DNA of 64,000 bases, from contig NZ_CP035704.1 in NCBI RefSeq assembly GCF_004168365.1, positions 682,001 to 746,000 of the forward strand. Reading direction: 5' to 3'. Below the pieces are notes generated by a model. It was not told the origin of the DNA and searched no databases. It saw nothing but the letters and a program-made list of their open reading frames with translations. This document shows, one piece after another, positions 37,063 through 45,685 of this stretch. A program made the translations under genes and the position numbers. Each line of letters begins with the position of its first letter. Position 1 is the stretch's first letter. This stretch comes from Pseudolysobacter antarcticus (GTDB lineage Bacteria; Pseudomonadota; Gammaproteobacteria; Xanthomonadales; Rhodanobacteraceae).

Positions 37063-37320
37063 CTACTCGGTGTCCTGAAGCTGACTCGCCAGATCGACTT
37101 CAAGCAACCAGGCCAGCGGTACACCCAGAGCGACGGCGAGTTTCTCCATGTTGTCCAGCGCGATGTTGCGGCGCAGACGTTCGACATGAGCGACAAACGT
37201 GCGATCGAGTCCGGCTTCGAGCGCGAGTGTGTCCTGCGACCAGCCGTGGATCGCGCGCAACCGTTTCAGATTCAGTGCGAGCACTTCACGGGGATTGGCG
37301 CGGGGAGGGGTGCGTTTCAC
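37063..37320 (-). CDS. XRE-family transcriptional regulator
   Basis: This 85-residue protein is almost entirely one HTH_3 domain (LNLKRLRAIHGWSQDTLALEAGLDRTFVAHVERLRRNIALDNMEKLAVALGVP in outline). The usual glycine before the recognition helix is present, and LERG is replaced by VERLRRN. It is a small stand-alone repressor with no toxin partner visible. It is 100 bp upstream of the HU-like gene on the same strand. Confidence 0.87.
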   Translation of the reverse strand: MKRTPPRANPREVLALNLKRLRAIHGWSQDTLALEAGLDRTFVAHVERLRRNIALDNMEKLAVALGVPLAWLLEVDLASQLQDTE

Positions 37321-37408
37321 CCGCCCACTGTCGGTGTGTAGCGTGTTTACGTCACCGGTGTTAAAGTCACAATCGTAGTCTTTGTCGTTCGATTTTTTCG
37401 GAGTTCAC

Positions 37409-37633
37409 ATGACCCTGCATCCCGCGCTTCGGCTGCTGCTGAAAAGTCTGGCCTTCCTGGTCAAGGCCGCACTGGTTCTGGCCTGTGTGTCGATCTGGCT
37501 GGCCTTCGTCGTGCTGGGCATCGTGCTCCGGAAAAGCCGCACCCAGCAGCATGACCGTGGCGTCTACCACGAGTTGAGGAGTATGGAAGTTGCGTTTCCA
37601 CCCTTCATCTACGGGCCGATGCCGCCCGAGTAG
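37409..37633 (+). CDS. small single-span membrane protein
   Basis: The ATG at 37409 follows CGGAG. The 74-residue product has one long hydrophobic segment (about 9-34: LLLKSLAFLVKAALVLACVS and on) and a short polar C terminus. No family was recognised. It is divergent from the XRE gene. Confidence 0.5.
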   Translation: MTLHPALRLLLKSLAFLVKAALVLACVSIWLAFVVLGIVLRKSRTQQHDRGVYHELRSMEVAFPPFIYGPMPPE

Positions 37634-38020
37634 AAAATGGTGCGTGCGCTGATCCCTCGGTATCCTGTGTACAACACGTTGAAGACCGTCGCACGCTCGA
37701 AGTCACAGTAGATGATCCTGTGGCTGTTCACGTATCCGGCGCTGTTTATTCAGCTCGGCGTGGCCAAGGATTTATGAGTACATTTGCGGGCTGTGCGCGA
37801 ATGCCTGAGACAATCGTCTCTCTGGGTACTCTATTCAGCTTTTGCGTGATCGTCTGCGCAAGGCAAATGTCTTACACGCAAAGCCGCGAACTACGGACAT
37901 AAGTCGTCACTTTCCGCTGCTAGGCTACGGCAGAACTGCCGTCTGCCATTGCGCGCGGCAATGTGGAGAGCAAGATTGAATTCTGAGTTCCAATGTAATT
38001 TCAAACGATCGGAGAAGGGA
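37634..38020. other. intergenic upstream of the Rhs gene
   Basis: No gene recognised. It should hold the Rhs gene promoter; a ribosome site GGAGAAGGGA lies just before 38021. Confidence 0.4.
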
Positions 38021-41000
38021 ATGGCAAAGGTGAAAGGGATATTGGGTTTGGCGCTCGGCGTGTTCTTCGTCGGTACGCTCAACGCCTCCGTGCAGTTGCA
38101 AAATTTCACGGTCGAGCCATCGATACCCCCGCCGCCTGCTCCCGCATTGCCGAAGCCACAACCCTCGAACCCGAAGGTCGGGGTGACCACGCTGAATACG
38201 TTGTCGACGGTAGATTCCTCGATCGACTACACCGACCTGATTCGTTCGCAAAGCGCGGTCGGTTCGCTGGATGGCGGATTGCTCGGCGAGTCGATTGACT
38301 ACTACACCGGCCAGACCGATTTCGTCGCAACCGATGTCAGTCTGCCGGGCAACAATGCGTTGCCCGTCGCGGTCGGGCGTCGCTACCATGTAGCGAATCA
38401 CGCCGGCGGTGTCCTGGCCGGCGCCTTCGGCGATTGGGATCTGGAAATCCCCCATATCGAAGGCGTCGTGGCCACCGCGACCGGCTGGACGGTTCCCGGT
38501 GCAGGTACGGATTCACGCTGCACCTATTTTGCGGCCCCGCCGGCGACCACGGTGACGACACCGAACGGCACGGGAACAGTCACAACCTCCGTGCCGTCCA
38601 GCGAGTACGGCGTGGGTTACGCCATCGTCGTGCCCGGCGCCGGACGTCACGAACTCCTGTTGCGTGCATCGGGCAATACGCAGAGTCCCGGCAGTGGCTA
38701 TCCGATCGTCTCGCAGGATTGGTGGGCCTCGGGATGCGTGCAGCGCGCCGGTGTTCCGCTCGGCAATCCGCCGACACCCGATGAAGGTTTCCAGGTCAAG
38801 TCGCCCACTGGCGTCACTTACACCTTCGATCAGTATTCGGCGCGATCCTATCCTTCGTATCAACGTCCGGCAGACAGTACCACCGCGGGACTGATGGCAA
38901 CGCTGCCGCGTCAGCAGGTCTGGATGCTGCCGACCAATATCACCGATCGTTTTGGCAACTGGGTCAACTACACCTACACGACCAATGGCGCCACGCTGTC
39001 GCTGAGGACGATCACGTCCAGCGACGGCCGCACCATCACGTTGAGCTATTCCGGTGACCAAGTCAGCTCGGTCTCGGATGGCACGCGCACCTGGTCGTAT
39101 GGGTATTCCGCTGGATCGCTGAGCAGTGTGACCTTGCCCGATGGTTCCAGCTGGGCGATCAATTTTGCCACCCTGAACTCGACCAGTTGGACTTACAGCG
39201 GAGCTACCTGCACGTCGCTGCCGACACCCTCGTTCAACAGCTCGGCGAGCGGTACGATCCGGCATCCGACCGGCGCCTCCGGCACCTTCACCTTCACCGT
39301 GACGCGGCAAGGACGCAACGGCGCGCCGAGCAGCTGCCTGAGCAACAGCGCCGGCGTGCAGTTCGCCGCCGTCCAGCCGAGCGTGTACGACGTGCTCGCC
39401 CTGACCCGGAAGGTGATCACTGGCCCCGGCATTTCCTCCTTGCCTTGGACACTGGCCTACGCCGGCTGTTCGTCGAGCTCGTGCAGCGCCAGCAAGACCG
39501 CGACCGTCACCGATCCGCTGAGCCACACCACCGTCTACACGTTCGGCGCAACCTACAACGCCAACGCGGATCTCGATACCGAAGGCCAGCTACAGAGCAA
39601 GGTCAGCGGCAGCGGGCTGCGAACGGAGCAATACACGTATTACACCGCCAGCGGCCACGCCTATCCCTCCCAAGCCGGAACGCCCGCACAGGTGCGCGGC
39701 GACCTCGCCCCCCTCACGACGCTACGTCCCACGCAGAGCGTGACCACGACCGTCAATGGCGCGAGCTATACGCAGACCATGGGCAGCCCGGACGCCTACG
39801 GCTACCCGACTTCGATCACGCATCAGGGATCGAGCAGCAAGACCGACACGCTGAGCTACAACCACAACACCACGACCTGGGTCCTCGGCACGCTGTACAG
39901 CAAGTCCGATGCTGCGCAGGAATGGTATGCCTACCTGAACAGCTACAGCCAGCCGACGATCATCGATCGTTTCGGTCGGCAGGATCGCAGCATGAGTTAT
40001 GCCGGCGACGGCACGTTGCAGTCGATTACCGATGGCGCAAGCCACACCACGTATTACTCCAACTACAAGCGCGGCATTCCGCAAAGCATCACCCATCCGG
40101 GCGGTGGCTCCGAGTCACTATCCGTCAACAATCTGGGCGGCATCTCGACCTGGGTAGACACACTGAGTCACCAGACCAGCTACGGTTTCGACAGCATGGG
40201 GCGGCTGTCCAGCATCAACCCGCCGGCGGGTTACCACTCAACCAATATCTCCTGGTCCACCGGCAGCGGCGGATGGACGCGCACGGAGACGCGCGGCAGC
40301 TACAGCAAGATCGACACCTACGATGCGTTCCTGCATTCCACCAACACCAGCGAAACCAATAATCGTATCGTCAACCGCACCTTCGATGCGGATGGCCATG
40401 CGACGTTCGTTTCCTATCCGTATTCGAGCAGCGGCATCACCTCGGTTTACGATGCGCTCGGGCAGTTGAAATCACAAACGGATGGTGGTGCATATCCGAT
40501 CACCTACACCTACGGTGCCAATGCGTTGACGGTCCTCGATCGCAACGGGGAGAGCACGCTCTACAACTTCCTGACCTACGACGGTCCCAGCACGGCATGG
40601 CCGACCTACATCGCTGGGCCGATCGCGACGACCAACATCACGCGCGACAGCTGGGGCAAGCCCACGTCCTTGCAGCGTGGCGGCGTTACGCGCAGCCGGA
40701 CCTACAACAGCAATCAGTTGCTCTACACCACGACCGAACCGGAAAACGGCACGACCACTTACGGCTACGACGGGGCGGCGAATGTCACCTCAATCAATCA
40801 CAATGGCGCATCGACCGAAACGCTCGGGTATGACGCGCGCAATCGCCTGAAAAGTGTCAGCTACTCCACGGGCGATCCGAGTGTGGCAATGACCTGGCGC
40901 ACGGATAGCCAGCTCGATACCGCGACGCGTGGGAACGTCACGCTCACACGCGGCTACGACGGCGCAGGCTTGCCGACCTCCGAGTCGTACGTGATCGGCT

Positions 41001-42802
41001 CGGCGACCTACGATCTGACCTATGGCTACGACCTCGATCAGCATCTGAGTTCGCTGACCTATCCCGACAACACCGTCATCAACTACAACCCCAATGTCTT
41101 CGGTCAGCCAACTACATCGGGCAGCTACGCGACCGGCGCCAGCTATTACGCCAACGGCGCGATCAACGGCTTCAGCTACGGCAACGGCATTGCGCATACC
41201 TCGTCCCAAGAGTCTCGCCAGTTGCCGTACACGGTGACGGATGCCGGCGTGTACTCGTACAAGTACGGCTACGACGGCAATGCGAACCCGACCTCGATCA
41301 CCGATCAGCTCAGTGGTACGAACACCAAGGCACTGACCTATGACGCCGGCAATCGCCTGCACACCACGAACGCATCGAGCCTGTGGGGCAATACCACCTT
41401 TACCTACGATACCCAGGACAATCTCACCGCCGACTCGACGGGCAGCCTGAGTTACACGATCGATGGTTCCAATCGTCTGAGCAATGCGACGATCGGCGGT
41501 GTCAGCACCGCGCTGACGTATGACACACGCGGCAATCTGAGCCAGAAGGGCACGGGCAGTACGGCGACGAACTACACCTTCGATGGCAGTAACGAATTGA
41601 CGAAAGTCGTGCAGGGTGGCAACACATACACCTACAGTTACGATGCGTCTGGACGCCGCGCAACAGCGACAACCTCGGTGATGGGATCGTCCGGCTTGGT
41701 GCCGACCCTGCAGGTCGCGAGCATCTACGATATCGGCGGACATTTGGTCTACGAGGCATCGACCGCAAACCCGAATCCCGATCTAATTTTCGCGAATGGT
41801 TTCGAGCCGGCCGTGTCGCCCTCCACGACCACGAAATATTTTTATCTCGGCAGCCATGCCGTTGCCAAGGACAGCAAGAACGGCGCGATTGATACGCTGC
41901 TGTACCTGCATACCGATCCGCTCGGCTCACCCGTGGCGCAAACCAGCACCACCGGCGCGATCGCGGGCACGACAACCTATCTGCCTTATGGCGGCCGCTA
42001 CGCGAGCACCGGGACAGGCAACAGTGCGGGCTTGGGATATTCCAGCCACTACCTGGACGCGAGCGGGCTGATCTACATGCGTGCGCGGTATTACGATCCG
42101 CAGTTGCATCGATTTATCAGTGGCGATCCGAACGGCGTCGATGCGGGCACGGCGCTGAATTACAATCGGTATTCGTATGCCGGCAACAGCCCGTATGCGA
42201 AGTACGATCCGAGCGGGAGGGAATCGGCGTGTGTACTGAGGAGAAGTTGTGCGGGCAACGGAATAGGATCAGGCAGTGACATCCCTATGGCTGTTGGCGG
42301 GGCAGCGGCTATCGCTGTAGGGGCTTACGTAGGTGCGGAAGTGATAGGTGGCGCCGCGGCCGTTTTGAGTCCTGTTGCCGCAGATATGATTGCTTACGGT
42401 TGGATCAACGGATTTTTGGCCAATCCCTACACCGTGGCTACTGTCGGTGGCGCTGCCTACGAAACTGCGCTGATGGTGGGGTCGGGGGCGTTTAGCCCAA
42501 CATCGACCGCTAGCATGGGTGACCTGACTGAAGCCGAAATAAATCAAATTCAAGGAGTGGTAAATCAGGCTGGACGCCCCTTAAGCGTTGTCGGTTCGGC
42601 AGCGCAAGGAGCAAGAACAGCTGAAAGCGATATTGATTACGTTGTCGGCCCAAGCAGCCTGCCTCACTATGATGGCCTTGAAGGCGAGCTTCCTGGTATC
42701 GACCCCGATCATGGCATCATTCCGGGATATCCAAATCCAGACATAGGACCAAGCATACCTTTCGAGCCTACCGACTTTCCCGATGGAGATCCGTTTGAAT
42801 AA
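38021..42802 (+). CDS. exported Rhs/YD-repeat protein with nucleotidyltransferase-like C-terminal toxin candidate
   Basis: The 1593-residue product starts after GGAGAAGGGA with a Sec signal peptide (VKGILGLALGVFFVGTLNAS), unusual for T6SS-type Rhs. Many YD/RHS repeats follow (YDAGNRL, YDGNANPTSITD, TYDTRGNLSQKG), and the Rhs core closes with YMRARYYDPQLHRFISGDPN and YAKYDPSGRE at about 1350-1398. IFANGFE occurs at about 1256-1262. The variable tail of about 195 residues has two hydrophobic, glycine-rich stretches. It also has VVGSAAQGARTAESDIDYVV (about 1521-1540), a match to the G-S-x(n)-D-x-D core of minimal nucleotidyltransferases. The tail is probably a polymorphic toxin that nucleotidylates a target. 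Immunity gene candidate: 42815. Confidence 0.85.
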   Translation: MAKVKGILGLALGVFFVGTLNASVQLQNFTVEPSIPPPPAPALPKPQPSNPKVGVTTLNTLSTVDSSIDYTDLIRSQSAVGSLDGGLLGESIDYYTGQTDFVATDVSLPGNNALPVAVGRRYHVANHAGGVLAGAFGDWDLEIPHIEGVVATATGWTVPGAGTDSRCTYFAAPPATTVTTPNGTGTVTTSVPSSEYGVGYAIVVPGAGRHELLLRASGNTQSPGSGYPIVSQDWWASGCVQRAGVPLGNPPTPDEGFQVKSPTGVTYTFDQYSARSYPSYQRPADSTTAGLMATLPRQQVWMLPTNITDRFGNWVNYTYTTNGATLSLRTITSSDGRTITLSYSGDQVSSVSDGTRTWSYGYSAGSLSSVTLPDGSSWAINFATLNSTSWTYSGATCTSLPTPSFNSSASGTIRHPTGASGTFTFTVTRQGRNGAPSSCLSNSAGVQFAAVQPSVYDVLALTRKVITGPGISSLPWTLAYAGCSSSSCSASKTATVTDPLSHTTVYTFGATYNANADLDTEGQLQSKVSGSGLRTEQYTYYTASGHAYPSQAGTPAQVRGDLAPLTTLRPTQSVTTTVNGASYTQTMGSPDAYGYPTSITHQGSSSKTDTLSYNHNTTTWVLGTLYSKSDAAQEWYAYLNSYSQPTIIDRFGRQDRSMSYAGDGTLQSITDGASHTTYYSNYKRGIPQSITHPGGGSESLSVNNLGGISTWVDTLSHQTSYGFDSMGRLSSINPPAGYHSTNISWSTGSGGWTRTETRGSYSKIDTYDAFLHSTNTSETNNRIVNRTFDADGHATFVSYPYSSSGITSVYDALGQLKSQTDGGAYPITYTYGANALTVLDRNGESTLYNFLTYDGPSTAWPTYIAGPIATTNITRDSWGKPTSLQRGGVTRSRTYNSNQLLYTTTEPENGTTTYGYDGAANVTSINHNGASTETLGYDARNRLKSVSYSTGDPSVAMTWRTDSQLDTATRGNVTLTRGYDGAGLPTSESYVIGSATYDLTYGYDLDQHLSSLTYPDNTVINYNPNVFGQPTTSGSYATGASYYANGAINGFSYGNGIAHTSSQESRQLPYTVTDAGVYSYKYGYDGNANPTSITDQLSGTNTKALTYDAGNRLHTTNASSLWGNTTFTYDTQDNLTADSTGSLSYTIDGSNRLSNATIGGVSTALTYDTRGNLSQKGTGSTATNYTFDGSNELTKVVQGGNTYTYSYDASGRRATATTSVMGSSGLVPTLQVASIYDIGGHLVYEASTANPNPDLIFANGFEPAVSPSTTTKYFYLGSHAVAKDSKNGAIDTLLYLHTDPLGSPVAQTSTTGAIAGTTTYLPYGGRYASTGTGNSAGLGYSSHYLDASGLIYMRARYYDPQLHRFISGDPNGVDAGTALNYNRYSYAGNSPYAKYDPSGRESACVLRRSCAGNGIGSGSDIPMAVGGAAAIAVGAYVGAEVIGGAAAVLSPVAADMIAYGWINGFLANPYTVATVGGAAYETALMVGSGAFSPTSTASMGDLTEAEINQIQGVVNQAGRPLSVVGSAAQGARTAESDIDYVVGPSSLPHYDGLEGELPGIDPDHGIIPGYPNPDIGPSIPFEPTDFPDGDPFE

Positions 42803-42814
42803 GTGGGGATTAAT

Positions 42815-43072
42815 GTGAGTGCACTAATTCGATTCTGGTTTGAATTTGAACCGTCGCCCAAGCCCTCTGCGTTGAACTTGGGCTGTGGAATTACTGCATA
42901 TAACTATGATGATGCACTGGGCCTTTTGGAAGAGCACGTGTTCAAAAATAAGGCGTGCCCCGAGATAATTCGGCATACGGCTAACGTCGATGTGCTCTCA
43001 CTTGATGCGAAACACGTGCTGCCCAATATGGGGCTGGTGACGAAACGAGGGATTTGGTTTCCGATGCTCTGA
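42815..43072 (+). CDS. probable immunity protein for the Rhs toxin
   Basis: It starts at the GTG at 42815 with GTGGGGA upstream, 12 bp after the Rhs stop. The 85-residue protein contains FWFEFEPSP, GCGITAYNYDDALGLL and HVLPNMGLVTKRGIWFP, a small conserved family seen downstream of polymorphic toxins. Its position directly after a toxin tail is the usual place for the cognate immunity gene. The assignment is by position and family resemblance. Confidence 0.65.
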   Translation: MSALIRFWFEFEPSPKPSALNLGCGITAYNYDDALGLLEEHVFKNKACPEIIRHTANVDVLSLDAKHVLPNMGLVTKRGIWFPML

Positions 43073-43111
43073 TATTTTTCATAGACCTCGACAGAAGCTT
43101 CTGCTTCGGTT

Positions 43112-43240
43112 ATGTCTGCAGCAGACACTGTGAACGTATCAGGTGAGGGGCAAGTATTTACGATCCCCAATGAACAATTACCAAATCTTTCGCCACCTAC
43201 AATCGATGACTCGATGCCGATACCTGATGACGGATGGTGA
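43112..43240 (+). pseudogene. orphan C-terminal tip, possibly of a displaced Rhs toxin
   Basis: A frame of 42 codons from ATG 43112 (after an in-frame stop upstream) reads VNVSGEGQVFTIPNEQLPNL and ends in an acidic, proline-rich tail (SMPIPDDGW) like the tails that end Rhs toxins. There is no ribosome site. It may be the remains of an earlier toxin C terminus pushed downstream when the current one was acquired. Confidence 0.4.
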
Positions 43241-43283
43241 GGGTAGGCGGCAAGAATTTTCGTGAATCTAGGAAAAGCGGAAC

Positions 43284-43901
43284 ATGATTTTATATCGACC
43301 GGTAGACATACACGAGCTTAAGCTCGTGTATGAGAGTGGGATGAAAGAATTCCCACCTCGACTAACGGGGCAACCTATCTTCTATCCGGTTTTGAACTTG
43401 CAATACGCCAGCGAGATTGCTGAACGATGGAACGCGACGGGGCCGTCGTTTTCAGGATACGTGACGAAATTTGTTGTGGATGATTTGTGCGCGGCTCGAT
43501 ATGAACCGCATCAAGTCGGCGCGAAGTATCACATGGAGCTTTGGGTTCCCGCCGGTGAATTGTCCGCATTCAACACGCATATTTCCGCGCCCATCGAAGT
43601 GGCATCGGCGTTTTTTGGAGAGAATTTTAAAGGGTACGTTCCCGAGCGGTTTGGATTGAAGGGCAAAAATGTCACCGAGCAATTCGTTGCGCTGGCGCAT
43701 ACCCTTGACTACAGCGGCATGGATTTCAAGATGGAGATCAAGGCCAACCACGCAGCCGTATTTTTGAACCACGCGTTTTGGGTGCAACACAATTTTTCCA
43801 GCAGCGGAATCGATGAAAGCACTCAGCGTCGAGTGCTTAAGGCAATCGATAACATCTGGTACGAGGCATTTGCGAATATGGTTCTGCCAAAGCCCCCTTG
43901 A
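43284..43901 (+). CDS. conserved protein linked to Rhs loci
   Basis: The 205-residue soluble protein begins MILYRPVDIHELKLVYESGM and contains GYVTKFVVDDLCAARYEPHQVG and ELWVPAGELSAFN. Such proteins occur widely beside polymorphic-toxin genes, sometimes under an ADP-ribosylation/crystallin J1 name. With the orphan tip just upstream it may be the immunity protein of a former toxin. No catalytic site was identified. Confidence 0.65.
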   Translation: MILYRPVDIHELKLVYESGMKEFPPRLTGQPIFYPVLNLQYASEIAERWNATGPSFSGYVTKFVVDDLCAARYEPHQVGAKYHMELWVPAGELSAFNTHISAPIEVASAFFGENFKGYVPERFGLKGKNVTEQFVALAHTLDYSGMDFKMEIKANHAAVFLNHAFWVQHNFSSSGIDESTQRRVLKAIDNIWYEAFANMVLPKPP

Positions 43902-43907
43902 CCCGCT

Positions 43908-43938
43908 TCCAGTCGTCGGACGCGGCTGGATTTTCGAG
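43908..43938 (+). terminator. weak terminator-like hairpin
   Basis: CCAGTCG and CGGCTGG pair (one G-T) around a short loop and are followed by ATTTT, a few bases after the stop at 43901. It could end the Rhs-locus transcript. Confidence 0.4.
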
Positions 43939-44328
43939 CTTCATGGCATGATAGAAATTGGAAGCTGTAAATGGACAAGATAACGATTTCAGTCCCAGGA
44001 TTTGATGCCGTGACGCAGGGTGAGCAAATAAAAGCGCATTGCGGTCGGGCGGGCAGTTCTGAAAGATATTCGGGTGGTGGGATTTCTTGTCGCTCAGATC
44101 GTTATCTTTTTCGCGTTACTGCGGTATATATTTATTCCCTTTCCGCACAGATGCGCGCTTCTATTTCTGCGTGGCATGCATTGCCGTCGCCTTCCTCCTT
44201 GGCAGATACATCACTGAGAAGGTTTCGCGTGAAAATAGATTGTTTACTTAGCAAAATAGCATTCTCGTGAGAGAGGCGTACTTAGCTAGATCACGATACG
44301 AAAAGTTTTGAGTATTGAACGTACCGAT
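43939..44328. other. possible decayed membrane-protein gene
   Basis: From ATG 43971 a frame of 99 codons is open, but the hydrophobic, protein-like segments are spread over different frames (for example VVGFLVAQIVIFFALL in one and FYFCVACIAVAFLLGRY in another at about 44070-44230). That fits a small membrane protein broken by frameshifts. No intact gene can be supported. Confidence 0.35.
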
Positions 44329-45297
44329 ATGGCCAAGTTGAAACATATTTTCTCTGCGATGCTCGGTCTCGCCCTGTGCATTATGAGTGTGCTCGCTATT
44401 GCGGCGATTCCGAAATCGGAACGTAAGGTTCTGACGACGCTCTATCTGGCGACAGGGGGCGATGGTTGGAATATCAATAACAATTGGTGTAATGGAACAT
44501 GCCCGCTTATAGGCACGCCAAAGTTCAACGCGCCGGGGACCGAATGCACTTGGGCGCACGTCACCTGCAACGCGGACCAAACGCACGTGACGGTGCTTGT
44601 TCTTGGTGACAATAATTTGGTGGGACAGCTCACGTCGCTCCAAGGCTTGACCCAATTGCAAGCCTTCGCGGCATCGTGGAACAATCTTTCGGGATCTATT
44701 CCGGATTTCTCAGGCATGACCTCCCTGCAGGACATTGATTTGAGCACCGATCAGCTATCCGGCTCTTTTCCGGATCTGACGAAATTGACAGGGTTGTACC
44801 ACATTGATGTCAGCTTCAACCAACTGAGCGGCTCGATACCTGACTTCTCGAACTTACCTTTACTGGAAGGCATAAATGCGAACAACAACCAGTTGTCGGG
44901 CACCCTTCCGCCGCTTGTTGGTCTGCCGCAACTCCAAGAGCTGCAACTAAGCAACAACCGCTTCTCTGGTGCGATGCCAACGTTCGCCGGTCTTTACGAC
45001 CTTGATCTGATTACCCTGGATGGCAATCTTCTCACGGGGTCGTTGCCCGATTTGTCGGATCTCAATGTCGGTATTTTTTATGCAGACCACAACCAGCTTA
45101 CCGGTTCGGTCACACCAACAAATAATTTGGATATCGCCAGAATTTGCCCAAATCCGCTCAGTCTTGAACCCAATGCCAATGATGCGGCATGGGACTATGC
45201 GACCCGAAACACACCGTGGTGGGGGCCAGCCGGAGAAGGATGCGATCACATTTTTTCTGATCCGTTTGGTGAATATTCAAATACAAAACCCCTCTGA
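44329..45297 (+). CDS. secreted leucine-rich-repeat protein
   Basis: The preferred start is the ATG at 44329 (322 residues; a TTG at 44308 is an alternative). A signal peptide (FSAMLGLALCIMSVLAIAA) precedes a plant-type LRR cap (LTTLYLATGGDGWNINNNWC). About seven to eight LRRs of the LxxLxLxxNxLSGxIPD type follow (LQAFAASWNNLSGSIPDFSG; YHIDVSFNQLSGSIPDF). The C terminus contains CDHIFSDPFGE, a variant of the F-x-x-G-F-E motif. It is probably extracellular and binds protein or glycan. A strong terminator lies 155 bp downstream. Confidence 0.85.
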   Translation: MAKLKHIFSAMLGLALCIMSVLAIAAIPKSERKVLTTLYLATGGDGWNINNNWCNGTCPLIGTPKFNAPGTECTWAHVTCNADQTHVTVLVLGDNNLVGQLTSLQGLTQLQAFAASWNNLSGSIPDFSGMTSLQDIDLSTDQLSGSFPDLTKLTGLYHIDVSFNQLSGSIPDFSNLPLLEGINANNNQLSGTLPPLVGLPQLQELQLSNNRFSGAMPTFAGLYDLDLITLDGNLLTGSLPDLSDLNVGIFYADHNQLTGSVTPTNNLDIARICPNPLSLEPNANDAAWDYATRNTPWWGPAGEGCDHIFSDPFGEYSNTKPL

Positions 45298-45451
45298 CGT
45301 TGCGCACTGATTGCTTGGAATTATGGTGTTGGTAAATCGACAAGAGCCCTATGGAATGGCGATCAGGCGCAGAGACTTCTTTGCCCGCATACGATACTCA
45401 GGTTAGGTGCCCGCGCCTTCCCCCCCTGTAGTGGCGCGGCACCGACCGAAA

Positions 45452-45476
45452 GGCGGCTCCCTGAGCCGCCTTCTTT
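45452..45476 (+). terminator. rho-independent terminator
   Basis: GGCGGCTC-CCT-GAGCCGCC (8-bp perfect stem) followed by TTCTTT. It lies downstream of the LRR gene. Confidence 0.8.
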
Positions 45477-45488
45477 AGCTCTTTTACT

Positions 45489-45512
45489 ATCACATAATCT
45501 CTTTTATGTGAT
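45489..45512. repeat. 9-bp inverted repeat
   Basis: ATCACATAA and TTATGTGAT are exact inverted arms around six bases, between the terminator and the convergent lipase gene. It could be a regulator site or a second terminator. Confidence 0.5.
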
Positions 45513-45685
45513 CGTTTCCCGCTGTCGACCCTAATTTGACGTCCGAAACTGGGGCTGGCAAAAAAAGTAGACCTCAGTAACCCATGCGGAATGATTTAAA
45601 AATGACACTCTGATCAGCTGTATTAAGTCGAGCATCGAGCGAGCGGAGATATGTTTTGGTCGTTACGAGTCTTCCCAAAATGGAG

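Larger units (their letters stand above)
45298..45685. other. convergent intergenic region
   Basis: It holds the terminator at 45452 and the inverted repeat at 45489. Otherwise no gene was recognised. Confidence 0.5.

Noticed and set aside
40790-41743. Minus-strand frames opposite the Rhs gene
   Set aside because: Antisense shadows with Arg/Val/Ala-rich composition and no start signals; the plus-strand Rhs repeats are clear.
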